A stretch of DNA of 64,000 nucleotides from Vibrio palustris (GCF_024346995.1 NZ_AP024887.1:2294001-2358000); one strand, 5' to 3'; positions 18,221 through 28,919 are shown, counted from the first letter of the stretch. Notes: a model not told the origin generated them from the letters alone. A program made the numbers and translations.

Positions 18221-19645
18221 TCATTTGATAAGCGTGCGTAGATCTTTTATTTCCCAATGAGGGAAATGACGACGCATCAGATCATTTAACTCTAATTCAA
18301 ACGAACTAAACTCCTGAGACGGTTGACGGGTTTCTAATGGTTCACGAATCAACCCAGCTCCCACAGTCACGTTAGTTAGGCGATCGATAATAATAAACCC
18401 ACCGGTATCGGCACAAGCACGATAGACATCAATCGGTAAGTTGCTTGTAAGTGACCACTCACACATTGCAATGCCATTTAACGGTAATTGCTCTGAACTA
18501 AAGGTTTCTAGTGTATTAATATCATATTGATAGCGGATATTTTCGACTCGCCCGATGGTTTTCTTTTCAGCAATTTTAAGATCGTAATCACGTAATGGAT
18601 CCAGAGGCGTTTCCCCCATCCATACGACATCTGCTAAAAACTGGCTAGTATGCGCAATATAAGCTTCCGCCTTGGTCAGCAAATCCCCGCGACTAATATC
18701 AATTTCATCAGCCAGTGTCAGTGTCACCGCTTGACCCGTTTGAGCTCGCTCTAAATCACCATCAAATGTGACGATACGAGTCACAGTGGAAGACTTACCC
18801 GATGGGTGAGCAACGATAGTGTCACCTACCGAGATTTGACCAGCCGAAACCGTTCCTGCAAATCCGCGAAAATCAAGATGAGGTCTATTCACGTACTGGA
18901 CCGGAAAGCGAAATTCTCCGCTGCCTTTCAGTGCATCAATTTCGGCATCTTCCAAAATCTCTAACAATGCTGGACCTTGGTACCATGACATATTTTTACT
19001 TGCGTCTACGACATTATCCCCTTCTAACGCAGATAAAGGGACTAACGTGATCGTAATATCGTCATCTAGGTGCTTCGAAAACTCTAAATACTGCTGCTTA
19101 ATTTGTTGAAAACTTAATTCAGAATAATCGACTAAATCCATTTTATTGATCGCGACAACAAAATGTTTAATACCGAGCAAATTCGCAATAAAAGAATGAC
19201 GCCGTGTTTGATCCAACACCCCTTTACGAGCATCAATCAAAATCACCGCCAAATCACACGTAGAGGCGCCTGTCGCCATATTACGAGTGTACTGCTCATG
19301 CCCTGGAGTATCTGCAATGATGAATTTGCGTTTTTTTGTGGAAAAATATCGATATGCAACATCGATAGTAATCCCTTGCTCGCGCTCTGCTTGCAAACCA
19401 TCCACTAATAAAGCGAGATCTGGCCTTTCACCTGTTGTACCCACTTTTTGGCTATCCGTATGGACTGCGGCCAATTGATCTTCATAAATCTGCTGAGAAT
19501 CATGCAGTAAACGCCCTATTAACGTACTTTTACCGTCATCCACCGAACCACAAGTTAACAATCTTAATAGTGACTTATGCTGATGCTGATGCAAATACCC
19601 TTCAATTCCTAGCTCTTCGAGTTGAGCTTGTACTGCGCTATTCAT
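18221..19645 (-). CDS. cysN: Sulfate adenylyltransferase subunit 1 (GTPase) CysN
   Basis: GTPase subunit of ATP sulfurylase; GTP hydrolysis drives formation of APS by CysD. 474 residues of the EF-Tu-like translation-factor fold: G1 GSVDDGKS at 33-40, G3 DTPG at 112-115, G4 NKMD at 167-170, then two beta-barrel domains. It is not fused to an APS kinase domain; that activity is the separate cysC next door. The gap to cysD is 15 bases. Confidence 0.96.
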   Translation of the reverse strand: MNSAVQAQLEELGIEGYLHQHQHKSLLRLLTCGSVDDGKSTLIGRLLHDSQQIYEDQLAAVHTDSQKVGTTGERPDLALLVDGLQAEREQGITIDVAYRYFSTKKRKFIIADTPGHEQYTRNMATGASTCDLAVILIDARKGVLDQTRRHSFIANLLGIKHFVVAINKMDLVDYSELSFQQIKQQYLEFSKHLDDDITITLVPLSALEGDNVVDASKNMSWYQGPALLEILEDAEIDALKGSGEFRFPVQYVNRPHLDFRGFAGTVSAGQISVGDTIVAHPSGKSSTVTRIVTFDGDLERAQTGQAVTLTLADEIDISRGDLLTKAEAYIAHTSQFLADVVWMGETPLDPLRDYDLKIAEKKTIGRVENIRYQYDINTLETFSSEQLPLNGIAMCEWSLTSNLPIDVYRACADTGGFIIIDRLTNVTVGAGLIREPLETRQPSQEFSSFELELNDLMRRHFPHWEIKDLRTLIK

Positions 19646-19660
19646 ACGATGCCTTGCTCC

Positions 19661-20569
19661 CTAAAAGTACCCTTGACGTTTCTTCATTTCCATCGATCCG
19701 GACTGATCACGGTCGATCGCTCGTCCTTGCCTTTCACTCGATGTCGTCACTAACATTTCTTCAATGATTTCTGGCAATGTTTGCGCTTGTGATTCGATAG
19801 CCCCCGTCAGTGGATAACATCCGAGCGTACGAAAACGTACTTTGCGATGCTCCAATGTTTCACCTTCAAGTAATTCCATCCTGTCGTCATCTTTCATGAT
19901 CAACATGCCGTCACGCTCAATAACAGGACGTTCTTGGGCAAAATACAATGGAACAATATCGATATTTTCTAGATAGATATATTGCCAAATATCTAATTCA
20001 GTCCAATTTGATAATGGGAAAACCCGAATACTTTCGCCTTTATCGACCTGACCATTGTAGGTGTGCCATAACTCTGGCCGTTGATTTTTAGGATCCCAGC
20101 CATGATGACGATCGCGAAATGAATACACACGTTCTTTAGCACGAGACTTTTCTTCGTCTCGTCTTGCCCCACCGAAAGCGGCATCAAAACCATGTTGGTT
20201 CAGTGCTTGCTTCAAGCTTTGCGTTTTCATGATATCGGTATGCTTGGCCGAACCATGTTCAAAAGGACTGATCCCCATCGCCAATCCCTCTGGATTTTTA
20301 TGAACAATCAGATCCAGATCGTATTTTTTGGCCGTATCATCACGAAAACGGATCATTTCCTGAAATTTCCAATTGGTATCCACATGTAACAGCGGAAATG
20401 GAATCTTGCCTGGATAAAAGGCCTTACGGGCGAGGTGTAACATCACAGAAGAATCTTTACCGATCGAGTACATCATGACAGGATTCGAAAACTCTGCAGC
20501 CACCTCCCGAATAATGTGAATACTTTCAGCTTCAAGCTGTTGTAAGTGAGTTAAGCGTTGTTGATCCAT
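19661..20569 (-). CDS. cysD: Sulfate adenylyltransferase subunit 2 CysD
   Basis: Catalytic subunit of ATP sulfurylase, making APS from sulfate and ATP. 302 residues of the adenine-nucleotide alpha-hydrolase fold, with PP-loop SIGKDSS at 35-41, the [15 protein letters not shown] segment near residue 134, and the family C-terminus [10 protein letters not shown]. It forms a complex with CysN, encoded next. Expression is likely CysB-dependent by analogy; I could not identify a CysB site. Confidence 0.96.
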   Translation of the reverse strand: MDQQRLTHLQQLEAESIHIIREVAAEFSNPVMMYSIGKDSSVMLHLARKAFYPGKIPFPLLHVDTNWKFQEMIRFRDDTAKKYDLDLIVHKNPEGLAMGISPFEHGSAKHTDIMKTQSLKQALNQHGFDAAFGGARRDEEKSRAKERVYSFRDRHHGWDPKNQRPELWHTYNGQVDKGESIRVFPLSNWTELDIWQYIYLENIDIVPLYFAQERPVIERDGMLIMKDDDRMELLEGETLEHRKVRFRTLGCYPLTGAIESQAQTLPEIIEEMLVTTSSERQGRAIDRDQSGSMEMKKRQGYF

Positions 20570-20616
20570 ATCATCACGTCCTTTCGTTGTTCAATAGCGG
20601 CGTTCACTTAACGTCG

Positions 20617-21501
20617 TTATGCTGTACGATAATGTTGAGAATTCTGGGGATTAGTAGAAAACCATTGAAGTTTATCTGCCAATTGCACGACCTCACCAAC
20701 GACAATTAACGCGGGAGATTGTGCATGTGCGGTAATGACAGGAAGCTTATCTAAAGTGCTGACACTCACTTGCTGAGATGATTGCGTACCTCGCTCAATC
20801 ACCGCCACAGGCGTGGTAGAACTGCGCCCGTGGGCAATCAATTCATCACAAATAGTTTGCGCATTCATCAACCCCATATAAATAACTAAGGTCTGGTTCG
20901 CCCGAGCCAGCGTCTGCCAGTCCTGTACCTGACTACCCGACTTACAGTGGCCAGTTACAAATAATGCCGATTGTGCATAATCACGATGTGTGAGAGGAAT
21001 CCCAGCATAGGCCGTTGCACCAGCGGCAGCGGTGATACCGGGAATCACTTGAAACGATACACCGGCTTGAAATAATACTTCTAACTCTTCACCACCACGG
21101 CCAAACATAAATGGATCGCCACCTTTGATGCGAACCACCCGATGCCCTTGCTTGGCAAAATCGACCAGCAACTGATTGGTTTTTTCTTGTGGTACGCTAT
21201 GGTGGCCTGCTCGTTTACCGACACAAACACAAATAGTGTCGTCGGGCACTAACGCCATAATGTCTTCAGAGACTAAATAGTCGAACAGCACCACATCGGC
21301 TTGTAATAAAAAGCTTAGTGCTTTCATCGTCAGTAACTCCGGATCGCCCGGCCCAGCACCAACTAACGCAACTTGTCCTGGCAGCAAAGAGGATGGGTTC
21401 ATCGTGGTAAAAACATGCTGAATATTCTTATCACTATATGGAGACGAATTTGTCGTACCGCGGCGATAGGCGAGTTTAGCCACATCGATTACATCAGCCA
21501 T
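20617..21501 (-). CDS. cobA: Uroporphyrinogen-III C-methyltransferase (SUMT)
   Basis: Methylates uroporphyrinogen III twice to precorrin-2, towards siroheme, the cofactor of sulfite reductase, which explains its place ahead of cysDNC. The SAM-binding core holds [11 protein letters not shown] at 47-57, then [16 protein letters not shown] and [20 protein letters not shown]. It lacks the CysG dehydrogenase/ferrochelatase half. About 40 extra residues precede the core. I keep ATG 21501 because AAGGGA lies 8 bases upstream, while the next internal ATG (21402) has no ribosome-binding site. The name cysG is also used. Confidence 0.92.
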   Translation of the reverse strand: MADVIDVAKLAYRRGTTNSSPYSDKNIQHVFTTMNPSSLLPGQVALVGAGPGDPELLTMKALSFLLQADVVLFDYLVSEDIMALVPDDTICVCVGKRAGHHSVPQEKTNQLLVDFAKQGHRVVRIKGGDPFMFGRGGEELEVLFQAGVSFQVIPGITAAAGATAYAGIPLTHRDYAQSALFVTGHCKSGSQVQDWQTLARANQTLVIYMGLMNAQTICDELIAHGRSSTTPVAVIERGTQSSQQVSVSTLDKLPVITAHAQSPALIVVGEVVQLADKLQWFSTNPQNSQHYRTA

Positions 21502-21858
21502 GAGTGTTGTCCCTTACATTCGTTCATGGCTGCATTATGGAGAGTCGCAAATATTACCTGAAATTCTATAATTTCATTTTTTATGCGAAAAACTGATAAG
21601 CAATAACGGTAATCAACAATATAAAATCAAACCCAAACTAACCTTATGAAAAAATTGATTTTTTCTTATTGAAGCCATTCATTTACCGACATAAGAAGAT
21701 GTCAGTGCTCGTGATTTTATGGAGCTATAGTTAGGTGATATATCCAATTGTTATATTTAGTCAGTAAGTTCGGGGGGAATAAAGAGAAAAATGTGCGACC
21801 TTACACCTGTGATTTTCCATGTTATGATTTCTATTTACTCACAGCAGGATAGAACTAC
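21502..21858. other. 357-base divergent intergenic region cobA/elaA
   Basis: A/T-rich space holding the cobA-cys promoter on the minus strand and the elaA promoter on the plus strand. I found no open frame with a ribosome-binding site and no strong hairpin. A CysB site would be expected near 21510-21600, but its loose consensus cannot be judged by eye. Confidence 0.6.
21800..21828 (+). promoter_or_regulatory. Candidate sigma-70 promoter of elaA
   Basis: CTTACA (21800-21805), 17-base spacer, TATGAT (21823-21828): 4/6 and 5/6 matches to the consensus. The start point would be about 21835, leaving a leader of about 24 bases with AGGA before the ATG. Confidence 0.45.
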
Positions 21859-22314
21859 ATGGATATTCAATGGCTTTGTTTAGACTTTACGCAGCTTTCT
21901 ACTCATCAGCTCTATGATGTCGTAAAACTCCGAGTAGACGTATTTGTCGTAGAGCAAAATTGTGCTTATGAAGAATTAGATAATAAAGACCGCATGCAAG
22001 GTGTAAAACATTTGCTGGGATATGTGGGTGATGAGCTCGTCGCGTATGCACGCTTATTGCCACCAGGGAGTAGTGTTGCTAATTGTAGCAGTATTGGTCG
22101 AGTATTAATTAAATCTATCGTCCGTAAAAAAGGGGTTGGCGATCAATTAATTAAGATGGCGATACAATATAATCAGCATTATTGGTTAGGTAAAAAAATC
22201 AGTATTGAAGCACAAACACATCTTGAACGCTTTTATCAAAAGCATGGATTTGCAACACAATCGCTACCTTTTGATCTTGATGGTATTTCTCATATTGAGA
22301 TGACCTTGGCATAA
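21859..22314 (+). CDS. elaA: ElaA family GNAT N-acetyltransferase
   Basis: Acyl-CoA-dependent N-acetyltransferase of the ElaA branch, 151 residues. The ElaA signature LRVDVFVVEQNCAYEELD is at residues 26-43. The acetyl-CoA loop is SIGRVLIKSIVRKKGVGDQL near residue 75, and FYQKHGFATQS at the end is the usual GNAT strand. The substrate is unknown. It is convergent with oapA; a GGGACG/CGTCCC hairpin (22315-22333) lies between the stops. Confidence 0.92.
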   Translation: MDIQWLCLDFTQLSTHQLYDVVKLRVDVFVVEQNCAYEELDNKDRMQGVKHLLGYVGDELVAYARLLPPGSSVANCSSIGRVLIKSIVRKKGVGDQLIKMAIQYNQHYWLGKKISIEAQTHLERFYQKHGFATQSLPFDLDGISHIEMTLA

Positions 22315-22346
22315 GGGACGGCTCATGCGTCCCTGATGGTATCAAT

Positions 22347-22910
22347 TTACTCGCTTCGCCCAAACGAGCCATCCGCCATGCGGAAAAACATGACTGACTT
22401 ATCACTTTTTTCTAGCTGAAGAATATCTAATTGCTGTTTATCCGTTAGTTTATAACGGATAAGCTGACCTTTCTTTATCCGACTCAATGGCTTACCAGCT
22501 CCTTCGACCTTAACTAGCTCGTGCAAGTCAGCTAATGACAGGTCATTTTCGCGAAATACAGCGGCTAACGTATCCCCTTGTTTAACGATGTATTGGTGCC
22601 AAACTTTAGGAGCTTGTGGTGAGCGCCCATCGTCACTGATTTGACGACTCAAACCAATACTATTCACGTCAACTTGAGTCTGTTGTGGCGGTTGCGGCTC
22701 ATTATCACTTTTAGGGACAGGCACTAAAGCAATCAAGATAACGACCGGTGTCAAGATAGTGAGCCATAAGCGATGTTTGGTAGGCATTGCCCGCCATTCA
22801 TGTTGCACACGAGCAAGCAAGCTGGACCAATTAATAGCGGATAATCGTTGCTGGCAGCGCTCTATCAAATCACTTTCAGGTTTAGTTTTTTTACGTCTGC
22901 GGTGATTCAT
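22347..22910 (-). CDS. OapA/YtfB-like cell-envelope protein with LysM-like domain
   Basis: Single-pass inner-membrane protein: basic cytoplasmic N-terminus (RRRKKTKPESD), one membrane helix at about residues 51-67 (LWLTILTPVVILIALVPVP), and a periplasmic part ending in the OapA LysM-like domain (about 105-187), containing IVKQGDTLAAVFRENDLSLA. E. coli YtfB, which has the same domain, binds glycans and localises to the division site. Its pairing with fklB in divergent orientation matches ytfB-fklB. I use ATG 22910; a TTG at 22922 would add four residues. Confidence 0.87.
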   Translation of the reverse strand: MNHRRRKKTKPESDLIERCQQRLSAINWSSLLARVQHEWRAMPTKHRLWLTILTPVVILIALVPVPKSDNEPQPPQQTQVDVNSIGLSRQISDDGRSPQAPKVWHQYIVKQGDTLAAVFRENDLSLADLHELVKVEGAGKPLSRIKKGQLIRYKLTDKQQLDILQLEKSDKSVMFFRMADGSFGRSE

Positions 22911-23045
22911 ATTCCTGTCCAATACCTACGCTAATCTCAAAAAATGACTGTCTTTATTGTATAAGAAATTATCACTATATCTGATTATTATTAATAATTT
23001 TCAAGCCATTGTCTCATCATTGCCTGTAATTGATCACACCTTAAC

Positions 23046-23059
23046 ACCTTTATAAAGGT
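23046..23059. promoter_or_regulatory. 14-bp perfect palindrome between oapA and fklB
   Basis: ACCTTTATAAAGGT is self-complementary over 14 bases. It sits about 80 bases before fklB and 136 before oapA, between the divergent genes, so it is a plausible operator for one or both. No regulator is identified. Confidence 0.35.
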
Positions 23060-23138
23060 ATTTACTACGAGCCGTTTCATCACTAGCTCGAAACTGGTAT
23101 GCTTTTGGCTTTATAATTGACGCGAAAGAGTAACGTTT

Positions 23139-23759
23139 ATGTCTGAAGTAACATTCGAAACAGTAGAGCAAAAAGCAAGCTACGGTATTGGTATTCAAAT
23201 GGGTCAACAACTTGCTGGTAGCGGGTTAGAAGGCCTAAACGTCGATGCAATCGCTGCAGGTATCGCAACTGCACTAAAAGGTGAAGAACCAGCCGTTGCT
23301 ATCGATGACATCAACCAAGCACTACAAGCTATTCACCAACGCGCGGAAGAAGCTCGTAACGAACTAGCAAAAGTAGCAGCAGCTGAAGGCGAAGCGTTTC
23401 TAAAAGACAACGCACTACGTCCTGAAGTTAACGTTCTAGAATCTGGCCTACAGTACGAAATCATCACTGAAGGTACAGGTGAAGTTCCAACTTCAGATAA
23501 AACTGTACGTGTGCACTACCATGGCCAATTGACTGACGGAAGTGTCTTCGATAGCTCTGTTCAACGTGGCGAACCTGTTGAATTCCCAGTAACGGGTGTT
23601 ATTCAAGGTTGGGTTGAAGCTCTACAAATGATGCCAGCTGGTTCTAAATGGAAACTTTACGTTCCTCAAGAACTTGCATACGGTGAGCGCGGAGCAGGTG
23701 CGGCTATTCCACCATTTGCAGCTCTAGTATTTGAAGTAGAACTACTCGATATTCTGTAA
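23139..23759 (+). CDS. fklB: FKBP-type peptidyl-prolyl isomerase FklB
   Basis: Cis-trans prolyl isomerase of the FkpA/FklB/Mip family, 206 residues. An N-terminal helical dimerisation domain (about 10-90, FKBP_N) is followed by the FKBP domain (about 110-206), with [18 protein letters not shown] and the active-site strand [18 protein letters not shown]. There is no signal peptide, so it should be cytosolic, unlike FkpA or Mip. Its codon use is that of a well-expressed gene. It ends in the terminator at 23784-23809. Confidence 0.95.
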   Translation: MSEVTFETVEQKASYGIGIQMGQQLAGSGLEGLNVDAIAAGIATALKGEEPAVAIDDINQALQAIHQRAEEARNELAKVAAAEGEAFLKDNALRPEVNVLESGLQYEIITEGTGEVPTSDKTVRVHYHGQLTDGSVFDSSVQRGEPVEFPVTGVIQGWVEALQMMPAGSKWKLYVPQELAYGERGAGAAIPPFAALVFEVELLDIL

Positions 23760-23783
23760 GAAAACTAGCAAACATTTAACTTC

Positions 23784-23809
23784 AAGCGGCGCAATGCGCC
23801 GCTTTTTTT
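23784..23809 (+). terminator. Intrinsic terminator of fklB
   Basis: A 9-bp GC-rich stem (23784-23792 with 23796-23804), 3-base loop, directly followed by seven T. Confidence 0.93.
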
Positions 23810-23853
23810 GATCTACAGTAGAGGGGAACACGATAACGACTCGAGGATAAACT

Positions 23854-24348
23854 ATGATGAAACGCTCCCTACTCAGCGTACTGGCTCTCAGTGCCACTAT
23901 CATCAGCACACCAAGCTACGCATTTCTCAATTTTGGAAAAGATAACGATAATATCGCCAATACGTTAAATGGTGCATTCAACCAAGTCAAAAGTACAACT
24001 AAACTCACTTCTGATATAAGCCAACAACTTAACGTAAAGCCAAGCCAAGCCGCCAGTGGTGCTGGTGCTTTACTCGCCCTCGCCAAAAATCAACTCAGTT
24101 CTCAAAATACCCAAGAATTAAATCATCTCATTCCAGGTATAAGTCAGCTTACTAACCTTAATTTAAGCGGGGGTTCTAAGTTGAGTTCGAGCATCAACTC
24201 TTTAGGCCAAGTCAATCAAGTATTTACTAAATTAGGATTGGATCCAGCCATGATAAGCCAATTTGCGCCTATTGTTCTGAAGTATTTAGGAGAGCGTAAC
24301 GCGAGTAGTGGGTTAATCAATTCTCTGAGCGAATTATGGAAAGCGTAA
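23854..24348 (+). CDS. DUF2780 family secreted protein
   Basis: 164 residues with a clear signal peptide (about 1-23, MMKRSLLSVLALSATIISTP then SYA) and a mature alpha-helical domain rich in Ser, Leu and Asn, containing SQAASGAGALLALAKNQL. I assign it to DUF2780 on overall pattern. Its role is unknown and no catalytic residues are evident. The export signal points to the periplasm or outside. It stands alone between fklB and the ribosomal cluster, with its own terminator shared with rplQ. Confidence 0.82.
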   Translation: MMKRSLLSVLALSATIISTPSYAFLNFGKDNDNIANTLNGAFNQVKSTTKLTSDISQQLNVKPSQAASGAGALLALAKNQLSSQNTQELNHLIPGISQLTNLNLSGGSKLSSSINSLGQVNQVFTKLGLDPAMISQFAPIVLKYLGERNASSGLINSLSELWKA

Positions 24349-24377
24349 ATAAGGAAACGTAGATGTTATAGACACAA

Positions 24378-24407
24378 AAAAACCGAGCATTTTCATGCTC
24401 GGTTTTT
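24378..24407. terminator. Bidirectional terminator, DUF2780 gene and alpha operon
   Basis: A 13-bp stem (24378-24390 with 24395-24407, loop TTTC) flanked by A5 and T5. It ends the alpha operon (minus) and the DUF2780 gene (plus). Confidence 0.93.
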
Positions 24408-24424
24408 CTCATATTTCGAACTGT

Positions 24425-24808
<384 letters not shown>

Positions 24809-24831
24809 CTAATCCTTCTAACTAGTATCGA

Positions 24832-25824
24832 TTAATCTTCTGCAATCGACGCTGGTGGCCAGTTCTCTAGGCGCATGCCAAGAGAAAGACCGCGTGATGC
24901 AAGAACGTCTTTAATCTCTGTAAGAGATTTTTTACCCAAGTTCGGCGTTTTCAGAAGCTCAACTTCGGTACGTTGCACAAGATCACCGATGTAGTGAATC
25001 GCTTCTGCTTTTAGACAGTTAGCAGAGCGAACTGTTAGTTCAAGATCGTCTACAGGACGGAGTAGGATAGGATCGAATTCCGGCTTCTCTTCTTTCTCTT
25101 CAGGAACACGCACATCACGAAGATCTACGAATGCATCCAATTGCTCAGCAAGAATTGTTGCTGCGCGACGGATAGCTTCCTCAGGTTCAAGAGTCCCGTT
25201 AGTTTCCATATCGATGACTAGCTTGTCCAAGTCAGTACGCTGTTCAACACGCGCTGCAGCCACTGAGTAGGCAATTTTGTCTACTGGACTGTAAGTTGCG
25301 TCGACTAGCAAACGACCGATAGGACGCTCATCTTCATCAGTATGAATACGGGCTGAAGCTGGAACATAACCACGACCACGTTGAACTTTGATACGCATAG
25401 CGATCTCAGAGCTATCATCGGTAAGATGACAAATAACGTGCTCAGGGTTTACGATCTCCACATCACCATCATGGGTGATGTCACCTGCAACCACAGGGCC
25501 CGAGCCTGATTTGTTCAGTGTAATGAACACTTCATCTTTACCGTCAGCAACGCGAACAGCTAAACCTTTCAGGTTAAGAAGAATCTCTAAGATATCTTCC
25601 TGAACACCCTCTTTGGTGCTGTATTCGTGAAGTACGCCTTCAATCTCTACTTCCGTGACTGCACAGCCAGGCATAGAAGATAGAAGAATACGGCGAAGTG
25701 CATTACCCAGAGTGTGGCCAAAACCACGCTCTAACGGCTCAAGAGTTACTTTTGCGTGTGTCTCATTGATCTGTTCGATGTCAACTAGACGTGGCTTAAG
25801 AAATTCTGTTACAGAACCCTGCAT
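24832..25824 (-). CDS. rpoA: RNA polymerase alpha subunit
   Basis: 330 residues: N-terminal dimerisation domain (about 1-235), which nucleates core assembly, a flexible linker rich in Glu and Lys, and the C-terminal domain (about 250-330) that binds UP elements and activators. The RSANCLKAE motif carries the DNA-contacting Arg (about 266; Arg265 in E. coli). This domain is the partner for CRP, encoded at 56995. It is fourth in rpsM-rpsK-rpsD-rpoA-rplQ. Confidence 0.98.
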   Translation of the reverse strand: MQGSVTEFLKPRLVDIEQINETHAKVTLEPLERGFGHTLGNALRRILLSSMPGCAVTEVEIEGVLHEYSTKEGVQEDILEILLNLKGLAVRVADGKDEVFITLNKSGSGPVVAGDITHDGDVEIVNPEHVICHLTDDSSEIAMRIKVQRGRGYVPASARIHTDEDERPIGRLLVDATYSPVDKIAYSVAAARVEQRTDLDKLVIDMETNGTLEPEEAIRRAATILAEQLDAFVDLRDVRVPEEKEEKPEFDPILLRPVDDLELTVRSANCLKAEAIHYIGDLVQRTEVELLKTPNLGKKSLTEIKDVLASRGLSLGMRLENWPPASIAED

Positions 25825-25848
25825 TGTGTCCTCTCTTTAGTTTAAACC

Positions 25849-26469
25849 TTACTTAGAGTAAAGCTCGACGATCAATTGTTCGTTGATGTCAGCTGACAGA
25901 TCTGAACGTTCAGGCAAACGCTTGAATGTTCCTTCCATCTTGCTACCATCTACTTCAATCCAAGTTGGTTTTTCGCGTTGTTCAGCAACTTCTAGAGCCG
26001 CTGTGATGCGAGATTGCTTTTGAGCTTTCTCACGGATAGCAACAACGTCGGTTGCCGCAACTTTGAAAGAAGGAACGTTAACAACTTTACCGTTAACTAG
26101 GATAGCTTTGTGGCTAACTAGCTGACGTGCTTCTGCGCGAGTTGCGCCAAAGCCCATGCGGTAAACTACGTTATCTAGACGACCTTCTAGAAGCTGAAGT
26201 AAGTTCTCACCAGTGTTACCTTTAAGGCGAGCGGCTTCTTTGTAGTAGTTACGGAATTGTTTTTCTAGAACGCCATACATACGACGAACTTTTTGCTTCT
26301 CGCGAAGCTGAACGCCATATTCAGACAGACGGCCGCGACGTGCGCCGTGTACACCTGGGGCGTTATCGATTTTACACTTGGTATCAATCGCGCGAACACC
26401 TGACTTAAGGAATAAGTCGGTACCTTCGCGGCGACTAAGCTTCAGCTTAGGACCCAAATATCTTGCCAT
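25849..26469 (-). CDS. rpsD: 30S ribosomal protein S4
   Basis: 206 residues, [16 protein letters not shown] start. It is a primary 16S rRNA-binding protein that initiates 30S assembly, with an S4 RNA-binding domain at about 95-160. In E. coli it also represses translation of this operon by binding the pseudoknot leader ahead of rpsM; the same leader is seen here at 27250-27330. It is the zinc-free form, without an N-terminal Cys cluster. Confidence 0.98.
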   Translation of the reverse strand: MARYLGPKLKLSRREGTDLFLKSGVRAIDTKCKIDNAPGVHGARRGRLSEYGVQLREKQKVRRMYGVLEKQFRNYYKEAARLKGNTGENLLQLLEGRLDNVVYRMGFGATRAEARQLVSHKAILVNGKVVNVPSFKVAATDVVAIREKAQKQSRITAALEVAEQREKPTWIEVDGSKMEGTFKRLPERSDLSADINEQLIVELYSK

Positions 26470-26496
26470 GATCTTTCTCCAATGTTCCCAGAAACG

Positions 26497-26886
26497 TTAA
26501 ACGCGACGTTTCTTAGGTGGACGACAACCGTTATGAGGGATTGGTGTCGCATCAACGATGTTTGTGATACGGAAACCAGCGGCGTTAAGTGCGCGAACTG
26601 TAGATTCACGACCTGGACCAGGACCCTTAACCATAACTTCCAAGTTCTTTAGGCCATATTCTTTAGCCATCTCTGCACAACGTTCTGCTGCAACCTGTGC
26701 TGCGAACGGTGTAGATTTACGAGAACCACGGAAACCTGAACCACCTGCAGTAGCCCATGCTAGAGCGTTACCTTGGCGATCAGAAATGGTCACGATTGTG
26801 TTATTGAAAGATGCGTGGATATGCGCTATACCATCTGCAATTTGCTTGCGGACGCGCTTACGTGCGCGACTTGGTTGTTTTGCCAT
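26497..26886 (-). CDS. rpsK: 30S ribosomal protein S11
   Basis: 129 residues, typical length. It contains the [20 protein letters not shown] core and the basic C-terminus [12 protein letters not shown]. It forms part of the 30S platform at the mRNA exit site and contacts S7 and S18. Confidence 0.98.
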   Translation of the reverse strand: MAKQPSRARKRVRKQIADGIAHIHASFNNTIVTISDRQGNALAWATAGGSGFRGSRKSTPFAAQVAAERCAEMAKEYGLKNLEVMVKGPGPGRESTVRALNAAGFRITNIVDATPIPHNGCRPPKKRRV

Positions 26887-26905
26887 TGTACTCTACCCTT
26901 CCCGA

Positions 26906-27262
26906 CTATTTCTTGATCGGCTTGCTCGGACCCTTACGGGTACGTGCGTTGGTTTTAGTACGCTGTCCACGTAGTGGTAGACTGCGACGATGACGAAGAC
27001 CACGGTAACAGCCAAGGTCCATTAGACGCTTGATGTTCATGGAAACTTCACGACGTAGATCACCTTCTACAGTGTACTTAGCTACACCATCACGCAGTAG
27101 ATTGATCTGCTCTTCAGTTAGTTCACTGATCTTAACATTTTCAGCAATACCCACTTCAGCCAAAATTGACTGAGAACGAGTTTTACCAACGCCGTAGATT
27201 GATGTTAAAGCAATCACAGCATGTTTTTGATCAGGAATGTTAATGCCTGCTATACGGGCCAC
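26906..27262 (-). CDS. rpsM: 30S ribosomal protein S13
   Basis: 118 residues of the 30S head protein, with a helix-two-turn-helix at the N-terminus and an extended basic tail ending [10 protein letters not shown] that reaches the P-site tRNA. The start is GTG with AGGAG upstream, as in E. coli. The first codons (GTG GCC CGT) form the 3' half of the leader pseudoknot, so initiation here is the point where S4 controls the operon. Confidence 0.97.
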   Translation of the reverse strand: MARIAGINIPDQKHAVIALTSIYGVGKTRSQSILAEVGIAENVKISELTEEQINLLRDGVAKYTVEGDLRREVSMNIKRLMDLGCYRGLRHRRSLPLRGQRTKTNARTRKGPSKPIKK

Positions 27263-27330
27263 TATTCACTCCTAGGTACTTTATATAAAGAATTACCCGC
27301 AGCAGAGCCCGTTGAGGATACGCTGCGGTA
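27250..27330 (-). ncRNA. Alpha-operon leader pseudoknot (S4 target)
   Basis: On the minus strand, CCGCAGC and GCTGCGG (arms at 27322-27328 and 27297-27303) enclose GTATCCT and ACGGGCT. The latter (27306-27312) can pair with GCCCGT in the first codons of rpsM. The E. coli alpha leader, as I recall it, has the same GTATCCT, ACGGGCT and GGAGTGxATAGTGGCCC elements. Feedback by S4 on translation of rpsM-rplQ is inferred. Confidence 0.8.
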
Positions 27331-27351
27331 TACTACTTCTTTTGCACGCAA

Positions 27352-27385
27352 AAGGTAGGTCGAGAAATATACTCGACACTACCTT
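27352..27385 (-). terminator. Hairpin between spc and alpha operons
   Basis: AAGGTAGGTCGAG (27352-27364) pairs with 27372-27385 (13 bp with one bulged base; 7-base loop), followed on the minus strand by a short U-tract (CCTTTTG). It probably ends part of the spc transcripts after rpmJ. The loop holds the alpha promoter -10 box. Confidence 0.6.
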
Positions 27386-27394
27386 ATTTTTCAA
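27366..27394 (-). promoter_or_regulatory. Candidate alpha-operon promoter
   Basis: TTGAAA (27389-27394), exactly 17 bases, TATATT (27366-27371): 5/6 matches in each hexamer. The start would be about 27359, giving a leader of about 97 bases that includes the pseudoknot. The -10 box lies within the loop of the terminator-like hairpin. Confidence 0.7.
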
Positions 27395-27411
27395 GTAAAA
27401 ATTTCTGCTTA

Positions 27412-27525
27412 TTAGCCTTGGCGCTGCTTGTGCTTTGGCTCACTACAAATTACGCGCACAACACCGTTGCGTTTGATAACTTTGCAGTTACGGCAGATTT
27501 TTTTAACGGAAGCACGAACTTTCAT
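27412..27525 (-). CDS. rpmJ: 50S ribosomal protein L36 (zinc form)
   Basis: A 37-residue protein starting [20 protein letters not shown]. Cys11, Cys14, Cys27 and His32 form the zinc site of the C+ type, so this is the primary, zinc-dependent L36 rather than the zinc-starvation paralogue. It directly follows secY as the last gene of the spc operon. Confidence 0.97.
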
Positions 27526-27567
27526 TGCTAAACTCCGTAAAATCAATCAGAACGGTATGGAAGTCTA

Positions 27568-28899
27568 TTAACGACCATAACCTTTAAGATTAGCCTTTTT
27601 CAACACAGACTCATATTGATTTGACATCATATGGGTCTGTACCTGTGCCATAAAGTCCATGATTACAACTACTACGATAAGTAGTGAGGTGCCGCCAAAA
27701 TAGAACCTTACGTTCCATGCTGACATCATGAACTGGGGAATCAGACAAATAAAGGTAATATATAACGCTCCTGCCAATGTAAGGCGGGTCATTACCTTGT
27801 CGATATACATCGCTGTCTGTTCACCTGGGCGGATACCGGGTACGAACGCACCTGACTTCTTCAAGTTGTCTGCTGTTTCACGTGGGTTAAATACCAACGC
27901 TGTATAAAAGAAACAGAAGAAAATAATCGCAACTGCATACAGTATAACATAAAGCGGCTGTCCCGGGCTTAGTGCCAATGAGACATCGGTCAACCAGCTG
28001 AATGCTGGGTTACCGCTCTTACCAAACCACTGAGCTAATGTGCCAGGGAATAGGATTATACTCGAAGCAAAAATCGCAGGGATTACACCAGCCATATTAA
28101 TTTTCAACGGCAAGTGAGTACTCTGCGCTGCAAATACCTTACGACCTTGTTGACGCTTCGCATAGTTAACGACGATACGACGTTGACCACGCTCCATGAA
28201 AACAACAAAGTAGATGGTGGCAAAAGCAATGACTGCAATAAACAACAAGAGAAGAATATGCAATTCACCTTGACGCGCTTGCTCGATAGTTTGTCCGATT
28301 GCCTTAGGCAATCCAGCAACAATACCTGCAAAAATTAGTAATGATATACCATTACCAATACCTCGCTCTGTAATCTGTTCACCTAACCACATCAAAAACA
28401 TGGTGCCGGTTACTAAACTTACGGTCGCAATTAGCGTAAACATGGTTTGGTCGATAACGACCAGATTAGGGACCATGTTTGGTAAGCCGGTTGCGATACC
28501 AATGGCTTGGAATATTGCAAGTACAAGCGTGCCGTAGCGCGTATATTGGCTGATTTTTCTTCGGCCTGCCTCACCCTCTTTCTTGAGTTCGGCTAACGCG
28601 GGATGAACCACAGTCAACAACTGAACAACAATTGATGCCGATATATACGGCATGATGCCCAGTGCGAATATAGATGCACGCGAAAGTGCACCACCAGAGA
28701 ACATATTAAACATTTCAATGATGGTGCCTTTCTGCTGTTCGAACAAATCGGCGAGTACAGCAGCGTCAATCCCAGGAATAGGCACAAAGGAGCCCGCTCG
28801 GAATACTAAAAGTGCACATATTACGAATAATAGGCGCGATCTTAGCTCACTTAAGCCGCCTTGAGCACTACGAAAATCTTGTCCTGGTTTCTTAGCCAT
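27568..28899 (-). CDS. secY: Protein translocase channel SecY
   Basis: Core of the SecYEG channel for export and membrane insertion. 443 residues, ten membrane helices; N-terminal [20 protein letters not shown], plug-forming region after the second helix (about 60-75), and the large cytoplasmic loops near 250-260 and 355 that bind SecA and ribosomes. Its place in the spc operon links translocon supply to ribosome supply. Confidence 0.98.
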   Translation of the reverse strand: MAKKPGQDFRSAQGGLSELRSRLLFVICALLVFRAGSFVPIPGIDAAVLADLFEQQKGTIIEMFNMFSGGALSRASIFALGIMPYISASIVVQLLTVVHPALAELKKEGEAGRRKISQYTRYGTLVLAIFQAIGIATGLPNMVPNLVVIDQTMFTLIATVSLVTGTMFLMWLGEQITERGIGNGISLLIFAGIVAGLPKAIGQTIEQARQGELHILLLLFIAVIAFATIYFVVFMERGQRRIVVNYAKRQQGRKVFAAQSTHLPLKINMAGVIPAIFASSIILFPGTLAQWFGKSGNPAFSWLTDVSLALSPGQPLYVILYAVAIIFFCFFYTALVFNPRETADNLKKSGAFVPGIRPGEQTAMYIDKVMTRLTLAGALYITFICLIPQFMMSAWNVRFYFGGTSLLIVVVVIMDFMAQVQTHMMSNQYESVLKKANLKGYGR

Positions 28900-28919
28900 C
28901 TGTACCTCAATCCTCGAGA

